From Planctomycetaceae bacterium (lineage in GTDB: Bacteria; Planctomycetota; Planctomycetia; Pirellulales; Pirellulaceae), in contig DMPQ01000091.1 of NCBI GenBank assembly GCA_003455945.1, forward strand, positions 10,963-17,775: a DNA stretch of 6,813 nt. The letters are read 5' to 3'. The translations under genes were made by a program, and so were the position numbers. The notes under the pieces are model-generated. The model ran no database searches, had not been told where the DNA came from, and saw only the letters and a program-made list of their open reading frames with translations. Each line of letters opens with the position of its first letter. The first letter of the stretch is position 1. Of the stretch, positions 1 to 6,782 are shown piece after piece.

Positions 1-3000
1 ACCCGCCGGTGCATCGATCGCGACAAGAAGCGCGATCGCGAGCGTGCCGAGCTCCGGATCGTCGATCGAGCGGAGCAGCTCGCGCGATTGTCGAGCCACC
101 GATTCGGGACGGCGCATCGCGTCGAACACGTCGCGAAAGGCGGGCGAACCGTCGTGTCGGAGTCGCGCCAGGGGAGCGAGCAGCAGCTTGCCGTCGAAGC
201 CGCCGACGCGCCAGGCGATCGCCAGTCCGCGCGCTACGCGTTCGTCCGACGCCGAGCCGTCGTCGAGCAGCGCCGCCAACTCTTCGATCGCCTCGTTGCC
301 GAGCGACGATTCGTCGGCGAGCCAGTCGAGCCACGCATCGTAGTACCGATCGTCGCGGCGACGCAGTTCGGTCAGGCGCTCGGTGAACGGACTTCCGCCG
401 GAGCGATGTCGACGCAGTTCCTTCATCAGCGTCGGGAGCGCCCCGGGTTCGGCCGACGCGATCGCTCGATCGAGCGCCGCGGCCGCCGCATCCGACCCGA
501 CCCACTCCTCGGGCTGATAGACCGGCCCGCGCGTGTCGGGACGCGTCCCCCAGCTCGCGCCGTTCCAGACCCCTTCGACATAGCGCAGCCGAGCGAGCGC
601 CGCGAACAGCTCCGGCTCCACCGCACGCCCCTCCTCGGTCCGGACTCGAACCGCTTCGGCCAGTGCCGCCACCACTTCGGTGTGCGGCATGCGACTGACC
701 GTCTTCAGAGCCGCGAGGGCGAACGCTTCCTCGCGACTCCACGCTTCGAGACATTCGGCCCAGGCATCGATCGCGATCAGCGTTTCGGCGGCGGTGTGAC
801 GGACGAGCGGATCGGAGTCGCCGAGCAATCGGACGAGGTCGCGCGCCAGCACGCGGCCGTCGATCATTCCGATCGCGCGGATCGCTTCCAGTCGGACGCG
901 CGGGTCGGCGTCGGCGAGTGCCGATGCGAGACGACGAATCGGTCGTCGCTCGCTCGCGACCGGCAGATCGGCCAGCGCACGAATCGCCCAAGCGCGAATC
1001 GTCGGATCGTCGCTCAGCGAGACGATCGCTGCCTCGGCTCGATCGCCGAGCCCGAGCGCCAAGGTAAAGAGCGCCGCGATCCGTCCGTCGAGCGGCATCG
1101 ATCGGTCGGCGGCGAGCGTCGTCAACCGTTCGGCCGTCTCGCTCGACCAGCCGCGCGCCAGCAGTTCGCGCTGCGCAGCGAGTCGCTGACGATGACTCGG
1201 ACCGACGAACGCCTCGACCAACGCTTCCTCGGTCGCCGACGACGTGTCGAGCACCGGGGTCGGACGATGATCGATCGGCTCGACTCGCACCAGAAAGCCG
1301 ACCTCTTCGCCCGCATAGTTGAAGGTCGCTCCGCGCCAGCTCGCCGCGACGATCCGCCCGGCTCCGTCGACATCCAGATCGGTCGCGCGCGGAAGGCGCA
1401 GGAACTCCGTCTGGTCGGCCGCGAACGTCCCTCCCTGCGGCGTCATCCGATGCCGATAGATCGCGTCTCGCCCCCAGTCGGCCGTGTAGAGCGCGCTGCC
1501 GTAGCCGTCGGGAAGTCCCGGTTCGTCGATCCAACAGGCTCCGCAACCGGACCCGCCGCCGTAGTCGGCCAGCGGCGCGACGATCTCGTCGGTGAAGTTC
1601 ATGTAGCGCGTCGGGTAGCCATGGTCCTCGCCGCCGCCGAAGTGATGCAGCCGGATATCCCAGCCTCCACCGTCGTTCGTGTTGTCGCGAGCGAATCCGT
1701 CGAGGCGCGGCGAGAGGCCGACTTCGAGGATGTTGCGAGTCCCGCGCGAGTGGACATGCAGACCGCTTCCGTCGGGGCGCACCCGCACGACGCCGCCGCC
1801 GCGCAGCTGGAGCTTGCGGCCGTCGGAACCGGTCGCTTCGAGGAAGCCGAAGTCGCCGATCGCCAGGTAGAGCCAGCCGTCGATACCGAGCGTGACGCCG
1901 TTGCTCGAATGATCGGCCGGCCGATCGGCGAAGCCGAACGCGATGTCCGAAACCAATCGCTGACTCGATTCGGCGATCCCGTCATGGTCGGCATCGATGA
2001 AGGCGGTCAGGTGAGGCGGATGGAGGACGATCAGCCGATCGCGCACCCAGACCAGACCGCGCGGCGAATCGACATCCGGCACGAACAGCTTCGACTCGTC
2101 CGCCCGTCCGTCTCCGTCGAGATCTCGGAGTCGTTGGATCGAGCCGCGGCGGGGTTCGCGATCGAGCGATCCGTTCCGATCGACCGAGACGTAGGTGGTC
2201 CCGTCCGGCTCGGTCGCGACGAAGACCGGATACGAGACGGCGGGCGGTCGGGCGAAGAGCGTCGCGCGAAAACCTTCCGCCACCTTCACCTCGGACAGGA
2301 GCTCCGCGTCGGCGGCATCGCGAGCGGCTTGCGGATCGACGATCTCGGTTTCGGTGCCGAACAGCTGCAGCTCGCGAATGCTCCCCCAAGCTCCCGGCGC
2401 TCCGCCCAGAAAGACGACTCGGGCATGCGTCACTCCCTCGCGCTCGAACGCGTGCGTGATGCCGGTTTCGGAGGTGCGCTGCTGAGCCGCCGTGGCTCGG
2501 TCGCGATCGGTCGCTTCCGCGATCGTCTCCCAGGTTTCGCCATCGGCCGAGATCTCGAAGCGATGGCGGTACGGCTGATCGGCGAACTCCCAGTCGATGC
2601 GGCAGCCGCGCAGCGACCGCGGCTCGGAGAGTTCGATCTCGAGCGTCTGAGGGGCGTCGGGACCCGAGGCGCACCAGCGCGTGCCGGGAACTCCGTCGAC
2701 GGCATGCGCAGCGATGTTGCCGCGTCCGGTCTCTTCGCTCGAAGCGCTGGCGCGGGCGCCGCGAGCGAGATCGACGGGGCGCTGGGTCGGCGTCTCGGGG
2801 ACCAGATGCGTCTCGTCCAGTCGATCGCAGGCCCAGAGGGTGCCGCGGGCGAGCAGATCGAGAAACTCGTCCGCCTCGACCGTCTCGTTGTGATGCCCGA
2901 GCGTGGTGCCGAAGACGCGTGTGCCTCGATAGTCGTTGGTCCAGACGCAGACCTCATCGGTACCGCGCTCGCGATTGCGAGCCGAGGCGAGCGGATGAGC

Positions 3001-3588
3001 GGTCGGATGGAGTTTCTCGATCCAGTAGAGTTCGCCGGCCGGATTCGCCCAGGCCGCTCCGAACTCGCGCATGATCGGATGATCGCCGTCGCGATTCAGC
3101 ACTTCGTGCGGATAGTGAGATCCGTGCGTCCGACTGGTGACTCCGCAGAACTCGAACCACTGATCGGTGCCGTCCCGATAGCAGTGCATGGCACAGTGGA
3201 TGACGACCGCCGGCACGCCGCGACGGTGCGGCTCGAGGACCCTCGCGGTCCAAGCCGGGTCGTCGACGTCGGCGAAGCACTCGTCGTGCAGGACGACGTC
3301 GTAGCCGTCGGCCCAGTTCGGGTCTTCGTACAGCGGAATGCGCGAGTTCGTGGCGCTCCCTCCTTGCTGCACGACGGTCACTTCGATCGCACAGCGGGCT
3401 TCGAGACCGCGGGCGATGAGATTCTTCTGGTTGTCGTAGTCGTGGCAACAGCCGCCGGTGATCAGCAGGGCGCGGAGCTTGCGCGGAGCGGTCGGGGAAG
3501 GGGAGGTTTCCTGAGCGGCGATCGCGCAGATGAACGGACTCGTAACGAGCAGCAGCAGCGCGACGAGAGAGCGGAGAGCGGACGGCAT
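1..3588 (-). CDS. Secreted ThuA / F5-8C / PVC-type membrane-bound dehydrogenase with HEAT repeats (C-terminus outside window)
   Basis: Reading the minus strand from the ATG at 3588 gives 1196 codons without a stop up to the window edge. Residues 1-24 look like a signal peptide: an Arg, a Leu/Val-rich core, then AIA before the likely cut. Residues 37-255 resemble a ThuA/class I amidotransferase-like domain (LLITGGCCHDY at 41-51, TTLGHHNE at 228-235). Residues 273-413 resemble an F5/8 type C sugar-binding domain (ASASSEE, AVDG, TRWCA, FEISADGETW). Residues 433-775 match the PVC-type membrane-bound dehydrogenase beta-propeller (VAEGFRATLFA, DLDGDGRADE, SNGVTLGIDGWLYLAIGD, LYTADWGRDAIYRH). From about 790 the protein is helical with HEAT-like units (DADPRVRLEAIRAIG from 893, DSDPLVRHTAAETLI from 924). 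Known relatives often end in a haem-binding CXXCH cytochrome c domain, which would lie beyond position 1. An in-frame stop at 3672 and no other start codon before 3588 fix the start. The substrate is unknown; sugar or sugar-alcohol oxidation in the periplasm is inferred. Confidence 0.9.
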   Translation of the reverse strand, partial: MPSALRSLVALLLLVTSPFICAIAAQETSPSPTAPRKLRALLITGGCCHDYDNQKNLIARGLEARCAIEVTVVQQGGSATNSRIPLYEDPNWADGYDVVLHDECFADVDDPAWTARVLEPHRRGVPAVVIHCAMHCYRDGTDQWFEFCGVTSRTHGSHYPHEVLNRDGDHPIMREFGAAWANPAGELYWIEKLHPTAHPLASARNRERGTDEVCVWTNDYRGTRVFGTTLGHHNETVEADEFLDLLARGTLWACDRLDETHLVPETPTQRPVDLARGARASASSEETGRGNIAAHAVDGVPGTRWCASGPDAPQTLEIELSEPRSLRGCRIDWEFADQPYRHRFEISADGETWETIAEATDRDRATAAQQRTSETGITHAFEREGVTHARVVFLGGAPGAWGSIRELQLFGTETEIVDPQAARDAADAELLSEVKVAEGFRATLFARPPAVSYPVFVATEPDGTTYVSVDRNGSLDREPRRGSIQRLRDLDGDGRADESKLFVPDVDSPRGLVWVRDRLIVLHPPHLTAFIDADHDGIAESSQRLVSDIAFGFADRPADHSSNGVTLGIDGWLYLAIGDFGFLEATGSDGRKLQLRGGGVVRVRPDGSGLHVHSRGTRNILEVGLSPRLDGFARDNTNDGGGWDIRLHHFGGGEDHGYPTRYMNFTDEIVAPLADYGGGSGCGACWIDEPGLPDGYGSALYTADWGRDAIYRHRMTPQGGTFAADQTEFLRLPRATDLDVDGAGRIVAASWRGATFNYAGEEVGFLVRVEPIDHRPTPVLDTSSATEEALVEAFVGPSHRQRLAAQRELLARGWSSETAERLTTLAADRSMPLDGRIAALFTLALGLGDRAEAAIVSLSDDPTIRAWAIRALADLPVASERRPIRRLASALADADPRVRLEAIRAIGMIDGRVLARDLVRLLGDSDPLVRHTAAETLIAIDAWAECLEAWSREEAFALAALKTVSRMPHTEVVAALAEAVRVRTEEGRAVEPELFAALARLRYVEGVWNGASWGTRPDTRGPVYQPEEWVGSDAAAAALDRAIASAEPGALPTLMKELRRHRSGGSPFTERLTELRRRDDRYYDAWLDWLADESSLGNEAIEELAALLDDGSASDERVARGLAIAWRVGGFDGKLLLAPLARLRHDGSPAFRDVFDAMRRPESVARQSRELLRSIDDPELGTLAIALLVAIDAPAG
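3514..3588 (-). other. Signal peptide coding segment of the ThuA/dehydrogenase protein
   Basis: The first 25 residues read MPSALRSLVALLLLV followed by TSPFICAIAA. This is a basic N-terminus, a hydrophobic core from about residue 8 to 15, and an Ala-Ile-Ala site at 22-24 suitable for signal peptidase I. Cys21 is not in a convincing lipobox because no small residue pattern such as L-A-G precedes it. Export by Sec and cleavage is therefore more likely than lipid anchoring. A Pro/Ser/Thr-rich linker (residues 28-36) separates it from the ThuA domain. Confidence 0.75.
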
Positions 3589-3719
3589 ACGGCGGCTCGC
3601 GGCGGGAGGGGAGGGGAGAGGCGCGGGCCGATCCTCGAGACCGGAACGGATCGAATCAGCCGGCAGCGGTCAGCCTAGTCGGCCGCGCGCCGCGAGGCGA
3701 TCCCCGAAGCCGCGCCCCT

Positions 3720-3795
3720 GTGCCTCCCAGCCCGCAGCGTCAGCAAGGGGTCCCCGTGCCCTCGCGCGCCTCCGTGCCTCCCAGCGCAGCGCTGG
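3720..3795. repeat. Intergenic repeat cluster with GTGCCTCCCAGC copies and a palindrome
   Basis: GTGCCTCCCAGC occurs at 3720-3731 and again at 3774-3785, 54 bases apart. The second copy runs into a perfect palindrome with 7-base arms, CCAGCGC-A-GCGCTGG (3781-3795). Between the copies lies GGGGTCCCC (3747-3755). The segment containing GCCCGCAGCGTCAGCAAGG resembles, from memory, a phrase often found in planctomycete intergenic regions; this is an impression and not a search result. It may be a degenerate dispersed repeat unit and encodes nothing I recognise. Confidence 0.45.
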
Positions 3796-4049
3796 TTGGG
3801 TCGGTCAGTGCTCGCAGCCGCATACCGAACGGCGCTTCGAACGGCGCCGCATCGAGCGACTGCCAGCAGTTCGGCGAATGCGCGAGTCGATTCGTAGGCG
3901 CGACGATCGAGGGCGTTAGAATTTCGAGCGACTCGACGAGATAGCTCCGCCCTATCGGCGGCACTCGTCTCGAATCGCGCGGCAAGAGGTTGCGGCGCGT
4001 CTTCGCTCGGGGTCCTCGCGGGAACGTCGGCGCCCAACGTCCGACTGTC

Positions 4050-4116
4050 GCATTCCGTCGTTCGCGAATCGCTCCCGGCGAGTCGCGTCAGGAATGCTCC
4101 GAGGATTCAGGAGCAT
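4050..4116 (+). promoter_or_regulatory. Possible alternative-stem leader controlling ribosome access
   Basis: Two perfect 7-bp stems share bases and so cannot both form. Stem 1 pairs GCATTCC (4050-4056) with GGAATGC (4091-4097). Stem 2 pairs ATGCTCC (4094-4100) with GGAGCAT (4110-4116) around a 9-base loop. Stem 2 buries the AGGAG at 4109-4113 that precedes the ATG at 4123, so formation of stem 1 would free it. The pairings are seen directly, but the switching role is inference. Stems of this length can occur by chance, and no ligand-binding core or known riboswitch consensus is recognisable. Confidence 0.3.
4109..4113 (+). promoter_or_regulatory. Shine-Dalgarno sequence AGGAG
   Basis: AGGAG ends nine bases before the ATG at 4123. 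It is the only strong ribosome binding site in the window and decides the start of the 593-residue gene. It sits inside the 3' arm of a 7-bp hairpin (4094-4100 with 4110-4116). Confidence 0.7.
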
Positions 4117-4122
4117 CGTCCG

Positions 4123-5904
4123 ATGATCGGCCTCTCCGATTCGTTCCCGCTGGCGTTTCGCGCCGGCGATGTCGTCCGCTACCGCCCTGTCGATCTGCTC
4201 GCTGCCGAGCGTTGGCTCGGAGCGCTCGCGATCGATCCGATCGACCTGACCGAAGTCGCCTGGGGATGGGAGCGATTCGGTACCGAGGGATCGGGCGAAT
4301 CTTGGGCCGAGTGGCTCGACCGCGCGGATGACTCCGCCGAAGCGCGTCAGGTGCTGGACGACGTGGCCCGACGAGGGATCGAGATCGATCTCGACCGACG
4401 ACGGATCCGGTTCGCCTCGTCGGAACTGCTCGACGATCTGCTCGACGGACGAACCGGACGCGTCTCGATGTCGGTCGACGAACAGGATCGAGCGCACCGC
4501 GTTCCGTTCACCATTCCGGACGACTGGACCATCACGTCCTGCGACGAGGAGCGGAGCGTGAGTCGTTCCGAGACGGCGGGGGAGCCGAGTGCGGACAAGA
4601 AGCGGAGCGAATGCGTGGCCGAGCGGCGACGGCAAGTCGATGTCGAATCGGAAGTGCGGCGAGTCTTGTACGAAGAAGTGGTGCCGTTCTCGGTCGAGCG
4701 GCTGGTGGCGTGTCGGTTTGCGGAGCGGACGGCCGAAGGGCGCTGGACTCCTCCCGACGACTTCCGCTGGGAGCAGCTGCCGGAACGGAATCGTCGGCGC
4801 TCGGGCGTGACCCCCGCGGATGCGGTCGCCGAGATTCACGCGCAGTGGCTGATGACGGCGCGCGACGACCTGGCCGGTCGCTCCCCTCGCTCCTGGTTGC
4901 TGGCGCGGCGCGAACGAGTCGACTCGGAGTTGTGGGATCGACAACGGCAGTGGTCGCTGCTGCTGAAGCCGACGGCGCCGGTACCGCGTCGCTCGTCCGT
5001 CTACCGCTCCGCCTCGTTCGGCACGCATGAGGTGGTGCTGTACTACGATCTGGTGCGCGATCTGCTGACCGCCGGCGCGGCAGCGTTGCTGACCGATCCG
5101 AGCGTGACTCGGGGAGGACTCGAGGCGGCGCTTCATCGACGGCGCGATGTCTGGCTGACGCAACCCCGAATCGAGGATCTGTCGGGCGAAGCGCCGGTCG
5201 ATGTCATCGATCGCGAACGGACTCGCCTCCCCTGGACCATCGACAAGTCGGGCGCCGACCTCGATTGCGACTGTCCCTTCTGTCGCGACCTGCTCGAACA
5301 CGACTCGCCGATGTTCTCGCATCTGGACGCCGGACAGCTCGACCCGGAATGGCCCTTTGCGCTGACCGAGGACTTCCGCGACTGGGAGGACTGGAACGGC
5401 GAATGGGGATTCCCGGCATCCGAGAAGGGAGGAGATCGGATCGAGTTGCCGCGAGTCGCTTCGGACGACGAGGCGGACGAGTTCGGACCGATCGGCGACG
5501 AACTGGGAGCTTGGCCGTTGCCCGTGCTGCTGTTGCATGTCGCCTGTCGGATCCGCGATCTGCAGATCGAAGCCGCCTCGGCCGACGAGAACCGAGCGTT
5601 GGCCGAGAGGTTGCGAGTCGATTTCGCGACGTTGCACGAGCGGGCTCTCGATCCCGGCTGGGCTCCCTCGGCACCGACCGTCACGCGGATGATCGAGACG
5701 CTCGACGGCTGGCAGGGAGGAAACCGACGTCTGCGCCGACGTCTGGACGATGCCGCGGCGGCGATCGAGATGATCGGTCTTCGGCTGTGGGAGTTCGAAG
5801 GGGTTCCGCCGGAGCGTCAGGAATCGGGCGAGGGGGCCGAACGGTCGAGCGACGGGATCGTCGCCGAGCGGGACCGGGGAGGCATCTCGGCGGAGGTCGA
5901 TTAG
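4123..5904 (+). CDS. Uncharacterised cytoplasmic protein with CxCPxxC cluster
   Basis: A 593-residue protein that I cannot assign to a named family. It has no signal peptide or convincing membrane segment. Its composition is rich in Asp, Glu, Arg and Trp, typical of a soluble protein. Visible parts are: an N-terminal alpha/beta segment (1-170); a charged linker near 145-185; a segment at 228-260 (GVTPADAVAEIHAQWL, then DDLAGRSPRSWLL) that faintly recalls the WL-x-T-x-x-x-x-L-x-G-x-S/T-P signature of MbcA/ParS/Xre-type domains; and a cysteine cluster DCDCPFC with Cys382, Cys384 and Cys387, followed by His393 and His400, which could bind metal. An aromatic-acidic stretch follows (PEWPFALTEDFRDWEDW, from 408), then a helical C-terminus (about 465-575) and a disordered acidic tail. 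I recall similar Cys-Pro-x-x-Cys proteins as planctomycete hypotheticals, but their function is unknown. The start has good SD support. The lipoate-family gene follows closely on the same strand. Confidence 0.85.
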   Translation: MIGLSDSFPLAFRAGDVVRYRPVDLLAAERWLGALAIDPIDLTEVAWGWERFGTEGSGESWAEWLDRADDSAEARQVLDDVARRGIEIDLDRRRIRFASSELLDDLLDGRTGRVSMSVDEQDRAHRVPFTIPDDWTITSCDEERSVSRSETAGEPSADKKRSECVAERRRQVDVESEVRRVLYEEVVPFSVERLVACRFAERTAEGRWTPPDDFRWEQLPERNRRRSGVTPADAVAEIHAQWLMTARDDLAGRSPRSWLLARRERVDSELWDRQRQWSLLLKPTAPVPRRSSVYRSASFGTHEVVLYYDLVRDLLTAGAAALLTDPSVTRGGLEAALHRRRDVWLTQPRIEDLSGEAPVDVIDRERTRLPWTIDKSGADLDCDCPFCRDLLEHDSPMFSHLDAGQLDPEWPFALTEDFRDWEDWNGEWGFPASEKGGDRIELPRVASDDEADEFGPIGDELGAWPLPVLLLHVACRIRDLQIEAASADENRALAERLRVDFATLHERALDPGWAPSAPTVTRMIETLDGWQGGNRRLRRRLDDAAAAIEMIGLRLWEFEGVPPERQESGEGAERSSDGIVAERDRGGISAEVD

Positions 5905-5954
5905 ACTGGCGCGACGTCATCCGTCTCGGTCCTTCGCTCGGCTCCCGGTACCTC

Positions 5955-6782
5955 ATGGGGCTGCTCGTGCCGATGCCGCGAGCGGGACGGATGACGATCG
6001 CTTCTTGCGCTTCGTCGCGCACGTTCGGCTCTCGCTCCTTCAACTCGTCGGGTTCTCCCTTGCGCCTGTTCGAACTTTCGCTCCGGGATCCGGCGGTCGA
6101 CCTGGCATTCGAGGAGATGCTGCTCGAGCAGGCGGAGGCGAGCGAGGATCGAGTCGGGACTCTGCGGATCTGGGAGCCGGACCGGACGATGGTCGTTCTC
6201 GGACGCGGCTCGCGAGTCGCGGACGAGGTCGATGTCGATCGCTGTCGGAGCGAAGGGGTGCCGATCCTGCGGCGCTGCAGCGGCGGAGGGACGGTGGTCG
6301 GTGCCCCCGGCTGTCTGATGTACGCGGTGGTCCTGAGCTACGAGACGTACCCCGAACTCCGGCGTCTGGATGTTGCGCATCGTTTCGTCATGGAGCGGAT
6401 CGCCGAGGCGGTGAACCGAGCGGGAGCCGCGGTGACGATGCGCGGGACGTGCGATCTGACGCTGGACGATCGGAAGGTCTCGGGGAACGCGCTGCGGTGC
6501 CGCCGGACGCATCTGCTGTACCACGGCACGCTGCTGCTCGACATGGATCTGACTCCGGTCGAACGACTGCTGAAGATGCCGCCGCGGCAACCGGAGTACC
6601 GAGCGGGGCGCTCGCACCGCGACTTTGTCCGATGCCTGACGGTCGATCGATCGGCTCTGGTACGCGCCCTGGCCGGCGTCTGGCAAGCGGAACCGGCCGA
6701 GATCGATTCGACGCTGATCGATGCCTCGCACCGCCTGGCGGACGAACGGTATCGCCGCGACGACTGGAACCTGCGTCTGTGA
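5955..6782 (+). CDS. Lipoate-protein ligase / octanoyltransferase family protein (BPL/LPL catalytic domain)
   Basis: This enzyme should attach or transfer lipoate or octanoate to a lysine of lipoyl domains (2-oxoacid dehydrogenase E2 subunits, GcvH) in the cytoplasm. Numbered from 5955 (275 aa), the family signatures are: IWEPDRTMVVLGRGS near the N-terminal side of the fold; RRCSGGGTVV (106-115), the lipoyl/AMP-binding loop; GCLMYAVVL (119-127); GTCDLTLDDRKVSGNALR with Cys166 and the conserved Lys174; and LLYHGTLLLDMDL with His190. The C-terminal accessory domain of E. coli LplA is absent, as in short LipM/LplA-like enzymes. Cys166 leaves open an acyl-enzyme octanoyltransferase rather than an ATP-dependent ligase. 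The start is uncertain: ATG at 5955 or 5991, or TTG at 6060, which gives LRLFELSLRDP directly at the fold start as in relatives. None has a good SD. I used the first ATG after the upstream stop. The Ser-rich residues 14-35 may be untranslated. Confidence 0.88.
   Translation: MGLLVPMPRAGRMTIASCASSRTFGSRSFNSSGSPLRLFELSLRDPAVDLAFEEMLLEQAEASEDRVGTLRIWEPDRTMVVLGRGSRVADEVDVDRCRSEGVPILRRCSGGGTVVGAPGCLMYAVVLSYETYPELRRLDVAHRFVMERIAEAVNRAGAAVTMRGTCDLTLDDRKVSGNALRCRRTHLLYHGTLLLDMDLTPVERLLKMPPRQPEYRAGRSHRDFVRCLTVDRSALVRALAGVWQAEPAEIDSTLIDASHRLADERYRRDDWNLRL

Larger units (their letters stand above)
3589..4122. other. Divergent intergenic region, no supported gene
   Basis: About 530 bases separate two divergently transcribed genes, so promoters for both should lie here. 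Several short frames are open, but they are Arg/Ser-rich, resemble no family and overlap one another, as expected by chance at this GC content. What can be seen: a G-rich tract at 3601-3627, a repeated block at 3720-3795, a tandem CGAACGGCGC (3826-3835 and 3838-3847), the most AT-rich spot around 3916-3925, and inverted repeats at 4050-4116. TAGAAT at 3917-3922 could be a plus-strand -10 box, but I find no convincing -35 partner, so no promoter is called. No SD-like sequence precedes the ATG at 3588. Confidence 0.7.

Noticed and set aside
88..3678. Plus-strand open frame of 1196 codons opposite the minus-strand gene
   Set aside because: Its translation is Arg-rich with no recognisable domain, while the minus strand reads a signal peptide and four consecutive recognisable modules. 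It is an antisense shadow caused by high GC and codon bias.
3781..3795. Palindrome CCAGCGC-A-GCGCTGG as a transcription terminator
   Set aside because: It has no T-run on either side and lies between the 5' ends of two divergent genes, where a terminator is not expected.
3675..4037. Small open frames in the intergenic region on both strands (for example minus 3675-4037, minus 3740-3985, plus 3720-3944)
   Set aside because: They overlap each other and the repeat block, have no SD and no family resemblance, and contain phrases typical of translated intergenic repeats.
4120..4130. Palindrome CCGAT-G-ATCGG over the start codon at 4123
   Set aside because: The arms are five bases and match the CGATCG-type words that are abundant throughout the window, so there is no reason to call an operator.
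3952..5637. Minus-strand 561-codon open frame opposite the 593-aa gene
   Set aside because: The translation is low in hydrophobic core residues, rich in Arg/Gln/His and without motifs. The plus-strand frame has a good SD and a coherent protein composition.
5265..5954. Upstream extension of the lipoate-family reading frame into the preceding gene
   Set aside because: The frame is open, but the translation is an Arg-rich shadow overlapping the 593-aa gene. The recognisable domain begins only around 6060.
5901..6731. Minus-strand 276-codon frame opposite the lipoate-family gene
   Set aside because: It has Arg/His/Gln-rich shadow composition, and the plus strand carries clear LplA/LipM motifs.
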